A stretch of DNA of 64,000 bases from Hevea brasiliensis (Eukaryota > Streptophyta > Magnoliopsida > Malpighiales > Euphorbiaceae): the NCBI RefSeq assembly GCF_030052815.1, contig NC_079510.1:30953823-31017822 (forward strand), in the 5' to 3' direction. The notes beneath the pieces are model-generated. The model saw only the letters and a program-made list of their open reading frames with translations, made no database searches and was not told the DNA's origin. Below are positions 51,810-64,000 of this stretch, piece by piece; positions within the stretch are counted from its first letter, which is position 1; every line of letters starts with the position of its first letter. A program made the translations under genes and the position numbers.

Positions 51810-53900
51810 AAAATTAATTAGAAATCCAATCAAATACAACAATAATTAAACGCAATCTCTTGCACCACATCCAATGTTGATCTATCAAAATTGTTGCAGT
51901 AAGAAAAGGGAAAATTCTTGAATAGACCTGATTAATGATAGACTCGAGACAAATTATGTATAAAATCAAATAACCTATAAAACCATATAGGAATGCTTTC
52001 TTTGATAGGGTCTGAGATGAGAGGAATAATGAGATCCATGTCCTTGTTGTCCTCCTGATACAGAAGTGGCCTGCAAAACGCCTTTCTGTTAGATACATCG
52101 ACTTAAATATATAACCATATTTCTTGCATTATAAAGATAAAGGAGAAGATAGTATTGGCTCAATTTCTAGTGCCATGAGCCTGGAAGCTCTATTGGCTTA
52201 AAGACATGGATCAACTTGTTGGGTTCCCCTCCTTGCAACCTGTCTAGATTTCTCAATCATTCCTTTGTTTCTATATGAGGAAATCCTGTAAATGAATTTA
52301 AATGAAGGAACTTGTCAACAAGTTACAAGCATATGGAGAAGAGGAGCTCATCAAGAGGAACGTCATTGCATCCTTGAGCCAAAGTTCGTGGACATACTCG
52401 CGAATATCCTTGGAACCATTGCAGATTGTCTTTTCAAACATTAGTGTTTCATCTGATATGGCTCCATGTGGCCCAAAGAATCAATCAACATCAAGAACGC
52501 TAATGTCCAGGTCTAAAAATGGATTTCCAAGCTACAAATAGCATCAACAAAACATAATAATTAGCATAAAAAATTAGTCCAGGATGAAATATGCTTGTTC
52601 AGACGTTGCAGATTCATTTTACCGATTGATGGCCCTGATGTTTGGCTGCTGCTTGTACTCTAGTAAGTCTGCTAACTGGAAAACACATATGGTGTCCTAC
52701 AAACATAAACTTCTTATATCTAAAGTAAGATGAGGGGTTTTTGTATTTACAGAAACATGATACAACTGCAGATAATTGAATACCTGCTAGAAACAGATCA
52801 AGCTCGCTGGTATTAAAGCCTTCTCGAGGCTGTAAGTCACAAATTTTGAAACAATCAAAAGGAATATCGTCATTCCCAGTAACAAAATGCGTGCCAACTC
52901 AAGCTGGTTTCCTTCTAAGTTTCTTAATTTGAGCTCGTATTTGGGTATCAGAATCCAACTTCAGTTGGTGACGACACGTATATATAACATATTCGATTCC
53001 GTTAAACGTTCAAGTTACAAGCAACCTTTTATTTTATTTTCAGCAATTATAATCCTTACCCAAGTTCCAAGAATATTCATTCTTTGACAAGAAGTCCATT
53101 TTTCCAGGTTGAAAAGGACGTTGTTATATGAAAGCTTCAAAAGCAAGAAGGGCCTGGTGAACAACATTCCCAGATTGAGCATCACATCACTCAAGCAAGT
53201 AGCTTCAAACCAAAAGGTGCTACTGTGCTCAGTGCTCACCACCACCATTCCACATTAATTAAAACTTTAAAATCCATTTGAATCAACAAGAATCAAGAAA
53301 ATACTGCTTGATTTATGCTGAAACACTATCCAAGAAACTGGTCTTTGATTTTTTTAAGTTTATTCAAATTAAACTGAATATTTTAATTGACCACCATTTC
53401 TGCTTTCCAATGAGCTCGTGAACTTCCCATGTGTGTGCGTGAAAATATACATATATTCCTCGGTAAGATTAATATACCCATCAGCCATAACACAGATGAA
53501 AGAACGACTATTGTAGAGTTCCAACGAAATCTTCGAATTTGAAAGAATATTCAAGCACTACTAATAAATCACAATAAAGATTGTTATTATTCTTTTATTA
53601 ATATCACGTACTAAAAAAGAGATGAGCAGCACACAGAGAGGTCTATTCCACCACAACAAGGTGGACCTTGTCACACTCACTGAGACTCTCATATTCACAC
53701 CCTCCCTCCCACCCAATTCCCTTAAAAAAAATTCCCAAAAAGTAGGATTCAATCAAGGTCGGAGACGTTGTCTCCAAAAAAATGAGCACAATAGCAGAAC
53801 AATTGCATCAGAAACAGGGCAGTGTTGAGGATCTCAGGAGCCATATTATTTTAGAACTTGCCAATAAAAGAAGCACCCTGTCTGTCCTTCAAGTACCAAA
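51810..53900 (-). pseudogene. Unrecognised exon-like pieces, minus strand, downstream of the cysteine oxidase gene
   Basis: Base composition is closer to coding than the surrounding DNA. Several minus-strand pieces look like exons with plausible splice borders: HFVTGNDDIPFDCFKICD (about 52850), then PREGFNTSELDLFLAG with donor GTATTC (about 52785-52830), LADLLEYKQQPNIRAINR (about 52630-52685), and NPFLDLDISVLDVD, stop, FFGPHGAISDETLMFEK, NGSKDIREYVHELWL (about 52380-52540). A last piece near 51980-52075 follows a TTGCAG acceptor. Stops and frame changes separate them, so this is probably a decayed gene or gene fragment. I do not recognise the family. Confidence 0.4.
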
Positions 53901-54286
53901 AACCATGCAACAAAATACCCTGAAACCTTACCAGGTACCAAACGTTGGTGCTATGCAAATCTAAGGAAACAAAACCTTAAGAAATGGAAGAAATGGTTAA
54001 CTGTCAAGAGATGATAGTGACCAAAAAAAGTGCACTTTTTAACTTTTCTCACTCTCCTATCAACCTCTTTCCGGTGCACCTACAACATTTTTTTCCCTTT
54101 TTTTTAACCTTTTATGTACAGAGACTGTAGAGTGAAAAGGCACCGAGTGCCTGCCACATGTTCCACATGGAAAACCCAAAAAAAAAAAAAAAAAGAAAAT
54201 GACCTAAACCAAATAGTTTAAATGAAGAAAAACTCTATCTGCTACACACAAATGGGCAGCAGCCATGAGAACAGGCACAGAAGGTT

Positions 54287-55643
54287 TCAATTTAGAAGGC
54301 TTTGGCTCGGGCCTCCGTACAGTTCTGCATCCATAGCAATTTCCTCAGGTTTCATCCCTCTCTCTTGAAGCCATGCATAACTTTCTCTGTCCTCTTCAGG
54401 TACAGAAACCCCATCAACTGAATTTGCAGACAAAAGCCAGATTATCGAATATTTATGAACTCAGTTTTCAAATACTAGTACCAAAATCATCAAAAGATTT
54501 AATAAAAAAAGATAACACTAATTCATTGAGGCTGACAAATGTCAAATAATGATGAACTATTTGAAGATACAGTACGGTACCTGAGAAATTGCCAAATGGA
54601 AAGTCATAGTAGTACGTGCAATGCCTTCCTTCAGGTTCTGAATATGGGGGGCCCAGTACGTCTAGAACTGCACATGCTGTCACTGCCGAGAGACAGTGCA
54701 TGTTGCCTCCATCAGCAGGGTAAAGGATGGTTGGGTTGCAAGGTGCAATGAAGTTAGAGTCTATCTTGACCTTAGCCAGTCGCACTGGTGGTTGCTGGAT
54801 ATCAGACTGCATCACTGATTAAGAAAAACCAAGAGATGTTGAGGATAATTTCACTTTCAGGTGAGAAAAGGAGAACAAATAAATTGTAATTTTCTAGCAT
54901 TCTACCGGAGTTTTGAGAATGATTCTCAGAACTAAAACTTCAAGCAGGAGATCTCCCAAAGCATCAAGACATTCCACTCAAAACTTAAAGTCTGTTTAAT
55001 GTTATTGTTAAAGCTACTGTTAAAAAAGCATCTCCATAAATATGTTAGTAAAAGGATATTAAAACTTAATTTAAAATTAAATTTAACATAATTTATTCAT
55101 AAAAACTCTAAAATAACTGAATAATTTTTTTTAACATTTAAAACGATACTTTTTCAAAAAAAAAAATTTTTTTGGATCTCCTAACTAAGAGTCTGTAAGG
55201 TTAATGAAGGTCCTAAACCTACCTGAAAAACTATACCAAACTAAATTTATATTACTGTTTTAGTTTGGTTTGGTTTTGATTCCTCACTCTATTAACCGAA
55301 ATGATCCTGTACCAGAAGCATACTTGTACGGAATTGAAAACTGAACCGAAAGTCCCAATCTCAACCCTAAACAAGACCTTAATAAAGTTACTGTTTTCAT
55401 AGCAATTAATCTGGAGCAATGTACAGAACTAAGACTTGCTTTATTTTATCCTAAAATGTTCCCATTTTTTTTCCATTCAAACTTCCAAAATATTTATGTT
55501 GACATGCTCCACCAGCTTCCATTTGTTTTACAAGTCTATGCCTGTTGGAATGATGATTAGAATTGCTTAAGCTTATAAATTTAACTTCCGCAGCAGATAT
55601 ATATGTTCAAAACAAAAAATAAAAAGTTTGTGTGTGTTTGTGC

Positions 55644-55677
<34 letters not shown>

Positions 55678-57353
55678 CACCATCAGAAGGATTCGCCACA
55701 GCAGACGCATTGCAAGGGCCATCAACCACCCAGTCATATGATTTAATGTGCATCTTCCCAAATAGTAGCTTGCAAAAAACAGTCATTCCAGGATGATTAT
55801 GAAGGGGTATCACACCTGATGGCGGGAAACAGAAGATACCCATCTGTAATAATAAAAAAATTAGAGAACCCAAATTAAAACATACTTCCCCAAGTCTCAA
55901 ATACTGTAAATGCACCTCAAAGCCCTACGCACCGAGAAATTGTTAGATTCATGGATATGCAGGTATTTTATTTTAGGGGTTCTCCCAGCAGTAAGTGGAC
56001 GAAAATATGGCATCTCCGGATTCAGACGAAAATCCTCTGGCTTGATGTCATCTAGAGACAAGGCAGCAGCCATTAAAAATCAACTACAAAGTAAATGAGA
56101 AAACAATAAAGTTAATTTTGCAGAATCAGAACCCAAGATCTGTGCTCTATTCTCAATTCTGCAAATTTTATAGACAAATGGCTAAAAAAAGAAACTTCAA
56201 ACAGACCAAATAATTAATTTCAAATATATCTCACATCCATAAAAACATATATAATGGCAATTGCTATTAAAATAAAATTGATAAGCGGCAGAATAAACGA
56301 ATGGCAGAAACATTAAGGAAATAACAACACTTTGATCCAAGGAGAATACACAAAAAGAAGGTAAGTGAAAGAGCTAGCATAGCAAACATATGGTGCAAAT
56401 GAACACCCTTTTTTATTCAATAACTTCAGTTCAACAACAAGATTTAAAAAAAAAAAACACAAATATACCATTAAAGGGACAACATAGGAAGATATCAATG
56501 TCCCATTCCTAAAAAAAATACACAAATGTACAATTAAAGGGACAACATAGGAAGATATCAATGTCCATTCCCCATAGAAAAACATGGTCAAAATAAACCA
56601 TGATTAAAATAAAACAACTGGCAGCTGACCACACCAAACCAGAATTAATAAGTTCCATAAAGCATGATTGTACAAGAAGATGAAACCGCAGCAAAGTCAA
56701 TAATATGGCAACAAGAAACCATTGCCATGGAAGAGGTAATGCAAGTCCTAATGGCAATCATTGGATGTAAAATTTAAGTCTCCATAAAGAGCAATTATGC
56801 CAATGTTGACATACTAATAGATAAGTACATGATACACAACTAACAACTAAAACTAACAAAGAACAATTTTCATTATATGGCATGAATAAATTGCCTAATC
56901 AGAATTGCCAAAACTTAATCCCATAAATCAATACTAAAATGCAGCTAATGCTGCCAGATCATTAAATTTTAATGGCTTCCCCTTCTAAAAAATTATAATT
57001 TTCAATACCTGAATCAAATTGATTAAAAAACTCTCACCAACCTTACCACACCACCAAGGAGAAAAGGACAAAAGAAATCACATACCCAAAACCGCCCTCA
57101 GCTTTTCGATTTTATCAGGAGGGGCAACAATTCCAGGGCCACCAACGGAAAATACTTCCTCGCAGGTGTCATACAGTTTTTGAATCGGCGATACCACCAC
57201 CGCCTTCTTGTGGGGCCGTCGCCGGCTCTTCTTCCCTTTGGTATTCGTATTGGTTTTTGGATTTGGATACGGGTCCAGAATTGGATTCTTTTCTTTCTCC
57301 AATTCACAAGACTTCTTTTCCTTCTTGTTAGCCTGACTTGTCTCAATCCCCAT
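54287..57353 (-). CDS. Plant cysteine oxidase (thiol dioxygenase, oxygen sensor), 5 exons
   Basis: Exons in transcript order: 57086-57353, 55933-56051, 55681-55843, 54581-54814, 54287-54417; 915 nt, 304 residues, all GT-AG, frame kept. Plant cysteine oxidases use Fe(II) and O2 to oxidise the N-terminal Cys of targets such as group VII ERF factors, sending them to the Arg/N-degron pathway in normoxia. The basic stretch [12 protein letters not shown] (39-50) is a likely nuclear signal, as in PCO1/PCO2-type proteins. The core shows [10 protein letters not shown] (about 59-68), [40 protein letters not shown] with iron ligands H144 and H146, and [10 protein letters not shown] with the third ligand H223. 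[14 protein letters not shown] and [13 protein letters not shown] follow. Length and motifs are complete; no lesion. Family paralogue (PCO1/2 versus others) is inferred from the N-terminal extension only. Confidence 0.95.
55646..55675 (-). repeat. (CT)n at a 5' splice site of the cysteine oxidase gene
   Basis: Written GA on the plus strand; on the sense (minus) strand the intron after exon 3 begins GTGAATCTCTCTCT, so about 15 CT units start 5 nt after the donor GT. A short GTGTGT and GCGC run follows. Confidence 0.95.
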
Positions 57354-57900
57354 TCAGCCAAACAATTCCTCAAATGGGAACCCTCAAAAAATTCCCCCGT
57401 CAACCAAAAACAAAAAATTGCTATATGGGTATCAAAGTAAATGCGATAATTAAGCTCACTACCAAGTGACACAAGGTGGGTAAGGCTCAAAATTCAGCCA
57501 AAATAGAAGCAAAACAAAGATGGGTGTTGCAGAAAACGCAAAATTATGATATATCCAAAGTTTTACGTACCAAAACAGAGAAATAAAAAATAAAAGAAAG
57601 AAGCAAGCGTTAGAGGTAGAAGTATGTATGATAGTTTTCTTTCCCCTTTTCTAGGATAGAATAGTACAGCACACAAGGAGGTAAAAAGAGAAGAACAGAG
57701 ATACTGATGATGATGTGAAAAGAAGCATCTCTGTTTAGTTGATTAAGGCGATGGCAAGGAAAGGATTGAAGAGAGATGGGTATAAATGGGAGCAGACAAT
57801 TGGAGGTTTCTAGGGTTATAGCTGGAAGGGAAATACCATTGTTTTCTTTGACAGAGTGAAAACCAGGGGCCATAGCTCGGCTTTCCTATGGGCTATTCCT
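57354..57900 (-). promoter_or_regulatory. 5' leader and promoter region of the cysteine oxidase gene
   Basis: This moderately AT-rich 550 bp upstream of the start codon holds no credible ORF; the 57610-57873 ORF has no domain. The leader is probably within it. No TATA box or hypoxia element could be assigned with confidence. Confidence 0.4.
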
Positions 57901-59924
57901 AATACCAGAATTTTATTTTTATCTATTCTTCCTCCTTTTGTGCTTTTCTCATTTTGTCCTCTCTTTTTTTCCTATTTTTTCACTATAATAAATATATGAA
58001 AAAAAATTATTATTATTTTTCACTTTTCTTTTTAATTAGGGTTTAACTTTTTTAATCCACTCATTTTGGAAACTTTGGATTTTTCTTTGGCACTGGTGTG
58101 GATTTTTTTTAAAAACTTTTTTTGGTTTACCTTTGCTAGATGGGATGAATAATGAATATCCAAATCAAATCCCCAATTGTTATTTTTATCCACCAAAAAG
58201 AGAAATTTTGGTCTTGCCCACAAAATGTTAATTGATATATTTCCAATTTTATTTTCTCAATATCTTCTTTTTTCTTCTACATATTATTAATTATTAAATT
58301 GGTAAAATCCAAAGCCATTTCTTCACTCTTTTATAACTAATTATTATTAGAATCTAAAATATTTTCAACAATAATTCACTATTTTTGTTTACATATTTTT
58401 ATTTATTATAAAGTTGATGTTATATCACAAATTTTAAGTGATATAGTATTTATAGTAATATTTAAAAGTTGATTGGTGATTATGAAAAGTCACCCTCTTA
58501 ATTTTTAAAGATTAAGAGAGCGTTTTGACTAGAGTTAATAAGATTTTATCACTGATTTTATATTTAATAATTATTTTATCGAATATTTCTAATTTAACAG
58601 TTATATAAATAGTTAATAACTAACAGCTAATATTTAACAGCTAACAGTTAATAAAATAGCTGATAGCTATTAAAACAGATAATAACTATTAAAACAGCTA
58701 ATATTATCGAACAGGGCTAAAATATTATTAAAATATTATGTAAAAAAAATAAAAATATCTTCATTTAAGGCTCCATTTATTTTAAAAAAATAATTTATAT
58801 ATGAAAAATATTTTTTAAAAATATTATAAAAACATTTTTCATAAAATATATTTCATTGTTTTGTTATAATATTAAATTAATGATATCATTTATTTTTTAT
58901 ATGTATAAATATTTTTTATATTTTAATAAAATTATCAAAGTTCAGAAAATAGAAAATGACTCTCTCTCATTTTTCTTGAAAATAACTTAATTTTTTATTT
59001 AATTGAGAAAATATTTTTTATTTAATAATTTTTTTAATAACCTAAATATTAAAAATATAAAATAATATTTTCACATTTTTGAAGTCTAAATATCTCTATT
59101 TACTTATTTTAAAATTATACTTTTCATTTTATAGATTATAATTGTTATTATTCTAACCATTATTCTTAAGCTTAATTTAAAAATTTGTTTCATATTTTTT
59201 TTAATATTATATATCTATATAATATATGTTAATAGTATGGTATAATACATACAAAATATTTTTTATTTTCTTTTTATAAATGAGTGGCAATGAATAAAGT
59301 TACATACTTTATTTTATAGAAATGATAATTTAATCAATCATTGAAACTATCAAATTCTACCCTACTATGATTAGGATAAATCTTTTATTTATTTTTTTTT
59401 ATTTCTGAAAAATTTACTCTTTTAAAATTTAATTCACTCAAATTTAAGATTAACACAAAAAAATTATACATCAAATGTATATAGAGTCTTCATTATTTAA
59501 AAACTTGATATATGCTAATTTTATTATTGACTTAAAAATATTTTACTCTGCTTTGATAAACTCATTATAATTTTCTTTTATTTTTTATAAAAACATATTA
59601 CTATGCTTTGATAATCTCATTGTAATTTTCCTTATTTTTTTTATACTTTCATTCATGTATTCATGTATTCTGTATTATTTATTTTTTTTAAAAACTATTT
59701 ATTTTCATTCATTGTTAAATTTTCAACTCTAATTTCTCCTAGCAAACTTTTTTTTGAAATATTTAATTTAGATATTGAATAATTAATAGCTAATTATAAT
59801 AAATATATCTTAAATTTTATTATTATTGATATGTAAAATGATTAGTAAGAATATATATCATATTATTTTTTTTATTAAAATTGACATATATTTATTAATT
59901 TATTGTACAATATAAATTAAAATT

Positions 59925-59975
<51 letters not shown>

Positions 59976-62900
59976 TAAGAATGAACACTATAACCAGTTT
60001 AGTTATTATTTATAATATTTTTATCATTATCTATTATTTTTTATAATTTAAAATAATTTATTAATATAAAAATTACTTTAAAGAAACAAAAATTTTATAA
60101 TTTGCAAATTTAAAAGGATAATATAGAAATAAAAAAAATAAAATAAAATCAACCAACAACTAATAATAAAATAAAATTATAAAAATGAAGTTGATGAATC
60201 ACCAATTGACTGAGTCTAGAGTCAGCTATTAAAAACTAATTCATAAATTTTAAATCTAAATGAAAAACTATCAATTTCTATGATAAAAGGAAAACTTATT
60301 CCATACCAACTTTAGAAGACTATGAAGAGTAAAAAAGAAAATATTTAAGGATATATTTATTTAAAAATAATAATAATAATAATTCTTATTTCAATGACAA
60401 GGAAATTTAAGCATTACTTTGGAATAATAACTTATCACATATGATTTTTTTATTACAATATCAAAAATAAATTATGAATATATAGGTTAAAGGGTTATAG
60501 ATGAAATATTGGATTTTCTTATTTAGATCCAATTTTTTATGAATTCAAGATATAAGATATATGATAAGATTCATCTATTAAAATATAGGTTTCATATAAT
60601 TATGTCTTAAATTTATAATAAATCAAATTTTGACAAAAATTTCCTTAAAACAACGCAGGAGTAATTAGTTAGATATTTCATTAATTAAGAAGAATTTATG
60701 AATTTATTCCTTTTGCTATTTAGATGGTTATTTTTAAAAAAAAAAAAAAAGAATCAATGATAATTTTATATGGATAATTAATAGTTTTTTCTTTTTTGGG
60801 ATTTCAAATGATAACAATATGAATGTGAATATGAGCCTCAAATGTGAAAGCAACTTGCTATAAAAATAATATATGCATATTGATTGATTGTCACTTATCC
60901 AATTGACTTTTCTATATACAAAGATAATTGTCTTCATTATAAAAAGGCATAATTAATAGCAAAAATACCTAATTTTTAATTAGGAAAAAACATGTATGAT
61001 ATGTTTTACAAAATGTGTTAATTAAGACTCTATTTATTTCATGAAAAATAATTTATATATGAAAATTATTTTTTAAGAAAATTATTTTTTAAAAAATATT
61101 TTCTATAAAAATATTTTTTGTTATTTGATTATAATATTAAACTCAAAAGTTTAAAAATATAAAAAAATATTTTTTAGCAAAATATTTTACGTTAGACAAA
61201 CGGACTATTATTCTAGAAATTGCATATATATATACATGCCTATTCATGTACAAAAATCAAGAATTTTATACTCAATGTACCCTTCTTCTCTACTAAAAAC
61301 TTATTAATTTCTAATTTCTGTTTTTCTGTATTCATAAATTCACCCTTTCTATTCCAAATGATTCAAGATGAAATCTTAAATCTTAATTAGGCAATTCCCT
61401 TGTAATTATACTAAAAATGATATATTCTATGTTGTTTTTATCGTTCAATTAGCATATAATGTGACTTAATTTTGCAATTAATTCAAATATTTAATCCGAT
61501 ATTCTATTGTACAAATTACATAAAAATTAATAAGAACTAACAATATTTAATGTCAAACTAGCTCTCCTTTAATTTGCATAAAAATAACAAAAAAAAAAAG
61601 ACTCCAGAAATATTGAATTTTAGAAAATAAGTATTGCTTTTGTTAAAGATTATTAAAAAAAAAAAGAGAAAATAAGTAATTAAACTCATCAATTACCCAT
61701 AACTAAGCCATGAAATAATTAATGATTAAAAGAATAATCAACCACAAAAGTAAAAATTATTGTACCTCTATTCCATCTTATGATTATATAAGGAAGATAG
61801 ATGTTTGGCATTCGATCTGTGTACGCTTATTTACCTTTGATATTATGCTCTTCTCAGTCTGCAATAAAATTAGAACTAAAATTTTAGTTAAAGCTAGCAT
61901 TAAACTTTAATATTTTATAATCAAATTTACATTATTTGGAGAAATTTCTCTAACTCTTTTAATCTACACGTGATGATACAAACGAATATAATACAAAATA
62001 AGTAGAAATAATCAATCATAAATTCACTCCTAATAAATGATAACAACATACCTTGTATGAATTCAAGTGCTCTTCTTCCATCTTTGTTTTGAAAATGATA
62101 GAAAATATCATGCGTTCATAGTTTCTGAAGGAGAACTCTGGCAAATTATTGATATATTCTGTTTTTTTCCTTCATTTAAATATAAAAATGCGTCGTATAA
62201 AATTTTTAAAAAAAAACACGTGGTAATCATGCGATTAATAAAACAAAAAAAATTTCGACCTAATTTTTAACGCTATTATTCGTTTCATGTGACTCAGATT
62301 TTCCTTACTTTCAAAATTTTATTTTATTTTTTTTATTAGGAGTACTTTTAGATCATACATATACTTCACTCAGTATCAAAATCATAAACAAGCATATTTT
62401 ATTTAAAACAGCAAATGATTTTAAGAAACAAAATGGAAATTGGGTTTTTTTTTTCTTAAAAAAAGTTAATATAATTCGGAAATTTGGAATGTAAAATTTA
62501 GTTAAATTTAACTATGCCTTTCTTTCAAATATTAGGGTTTGTAATTCATTATTGATTAACGAATTATATAAATTAATAAATATATATTATGATTTTATAT
62601 GCCTTTGTGTTAACAAAAATATATAAATAGTATTCATTACATTTACATATAATTGATATTATTCGCAAATCCTAAAATAATATAATCAATGATGAAGGTT
62701 TTCAAAAAAGTTCATGCTTTTCCAGTCATATTCATATGATTAAGAATAATAATAAAAAAATAGAAGCAAATTAATAATGAAAATATATATTCTTTTCATC
62801 TGATTAAAATCTAAAAAAAAAATAAGTTAAAAAACTAAGGCCAAAATGGGAAGAACAAAAATAGTTCAGTTAGAAAGGAGTCAAGAACCATTAATGAAAG

Positions 62901-63289
62901 TCGAAAGAAGTTTCTAGAGTATTGTAGTTTTATAGAACTGAAAACAAAGCCAGTCAATATATAGCTCAATGGAGCATCGTGTTCTTCTTTCTTTTTTTTT
63001 TTGCCTTGAATTTTCTTGGCATGCAAAAAAAGCCTAAGAAACTTGCAACGCATGCATGCTTTGTGAAAAGAGAAGCTAAAGGCCAAAAATGTTTGGCATA
63101 TAAACTTGTAGTTTTCCTAAATTCCCTTTTTATTCTAATCTCATAAGACACTGTTTTTGGCCTTCTTTTGAGTTTTCAATTAAGTTCTAATTCCTCTATT
63201 CGTTTCAGGCGAAAAAAAATAAAGAAAACAAACTAACACCATGCATGTAGTTTCGTTGTTCTTTCTAGCTAGGGTTTAAAAACACACAA

Positions 63290-63290
<1 letters not shown>
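57901..63290. other. AT-rich intergenic DNA with MITE-like repeats
   Basis: No gene seen. 58765-58960 and 61025-61205 share a repeat (CTCCATTTATTT / CTCTATTTATTTCATGAA, then AATAATTTATATATGAAAA). The second ends ATATTTTACGTTAGACAAAC. 58510-58725 is another MITE-like unit (GAGCGTTTTGACT ... CGAACAGGGC) whose interior repeats AACAGCTAATA-like words. (AT)n runs at 59930-59973. Confidence 0.5.
59930..59973. repeat. (AT)n microsatellite
   Basis: About 22 AT units in intergenic DNA. Confidence 0.95.

Positions 63291-63291
<1 letters not shown>

Positions 63292-63352
<61 letters not shown>
63292..63352. repeat. (AT)n microsatellite
   Basis: About 30 AT units, the longest simple repeat in the window. 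Confidence 0.95.
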
Positions 63353-63357
<5 letters not shown>

Positions 63358-63359
63358 CA

Positions 63360-63620
63360 TTTTTACGGTTTTGGATAGGGGTGGCCATGATTTAAGAACC
63401 ATCGATTACAGTTTCTGAACCGCCGGTTTAGTTTCAATGAAATCATGAACCTGAATCAAACCGCCAAGGGATGGTTTGGAAGAAGGTTCCTGAACCGTCA
63501 GTTCTGGTTTGAGCCCCGGTTTAAAATAGTTTGAAATGCGGTTCGAAAAAGAACGGTTCAAGACAGTTTGGAGGACGGTTTGGAAGTAGTTTAGGGATGG
63601 TTTAAGGGTAGTTTAGACAA
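63360..63620. repeat. Degenerate repeat with GAACCG/CGGTTC words
   Basis: It starts AGGGGTGGCCATGATTTAAG and runs through alternating CCGGTTTAG, GAACCG and CGGTTC words. Related to repeats at 39670-41300 and 49195-49625 by word content. Confidence 0.5.
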
Positions 63621-63765
63621 AAAAAATTAGAGAAAAATTTTTTTGATTCAAAATTTAAGTTATATTTGTAAAAATATTTTAATTTTTCTTAGAAATCTTT
63701 TAATCAAAATAAAATAAGAAAAAAAAAGAAAATAATTTATCTTTAAGAAAAAATTAATAAATAAA

Positions 63766-64000
63766 GACTTGACTCAACTCAACTCAACTAAGTCTTTATC
63801 CCAAAAATTTGGGGTCGGCTATATGGATTCGCTTTTTCCACTCTGAATGATTTTGGGTTAAATCCTCAGAAATGTGTAATACTTCTAAGTCATGTTGTAC
63901 TACTCTCCTCCAAGTCAATTTAGGTCTACCTCTTTTTTTCTTTCTATCCTCTAACCTAATGTGCTCTACTTGTCTAACTGGAGCCTCCGTATGTCTACGC
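63766..64000 (-). mobile_element. 3' end of a RTE-type LINE, truncated by the window edge
   Basis: On the minus strand the frame encodes LEDRKKKRGRPKLTWRRVVQ, HDLEVL and HSEWKKRIHIADPKFLG, then a stop, followed by AAGACTTAGTTGAGTTGAGT. The RGRPxLTW(R/E) and IHxADPxxLG phrases followed by a TTGAG tandem tail are typical of the C-terminus and 3' end of plant RTE-clade LINEs. The rest lies beyond 64000. Confidence 0.8.

Noticed and set aside
53561..53828. ORFs on both strands near the cysteine oxidase 3' end
   Set aside because: Overlapping opposite frames with no domain; kept only as part of the uncertain decayed region.

Overview
The window is nuclear DNA from a flowering plant, most likely a eudicot. 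Evidence: spliced genes with GT-AG introns and organelle-type N-termini, a group IIb WRKY factor, a plant cysteine oxidase, abundant Ty1/copia and Ty3/gypsy LTR retrotransposons, and very AT-rich intergenic DNA. The gene sequences look compatible with Malpighiales/Euphorbiaceae (rubber tree or cassava relatives), but that is an impression, not a proof.

Layout. 1-24795 is a nested retrotransposon block. Its base is a tandem Ty1/copia array on the minus strand with the order LTR - internal - LTR - internal - LTR, the middle LTR (11045-13163) being shared. A Ty3/gypsy chromovirus sits in the left copia LTR; only its integrase end, chromodomain and 3' LTR (1216-4645) lie in the window. A 4.0 kb solo gypsy-type LTR (16330-20333) sits in the gag zinc knuckle of the second copia copy, flanked by a perfect 5-bp target duplication. 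All internal domains are broken by stops and frameshifts. 24796-28738 holds a decayed mitochondrial-type aspartate aminotransferase fragment, a gypsy LTR fragment and an exon-like pair. 28739-30606 is a large foldback (inverted-repeat) element.

The gene-bearing half has three intact genes. (1) A GUF1/LepA-type mitochondrial translation GTPase, 31403-38546, plus strand, 11 exons, 672 residues, with a small LTR element in intron 10. (2) A WRKY72-like group IIb WRKY transcription factor, 43072-45523, minus strand, 5 exons, 569 residues. (3) A plant cysteine oxidase (oxygen-sensing thiol dioxygenase), 54287-57353, minus strand, 5 exons, 304 residues. All exon joins were worked out by hand and keep frame throughout. 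The rest is AT-rich intergenic sequence with microsatellites, MITE-like repeats and a RTE-type LINE 3' end at the right edge. The three genes have no obvious shared pathway.

Most interesting observations: a 91-bp GT...AG insertion in the gypsy integrase, bounded by a 5-bp duplication containing AGGT and restoring the frame if spliced; long CT repeats starting within about 10 nt of a 5' splice site in two different genes; a 20-nt motif present three times at equal spacing in the leader of both copia copies; and the large foldback element. I found no operon-like, CRISPR or defence system.
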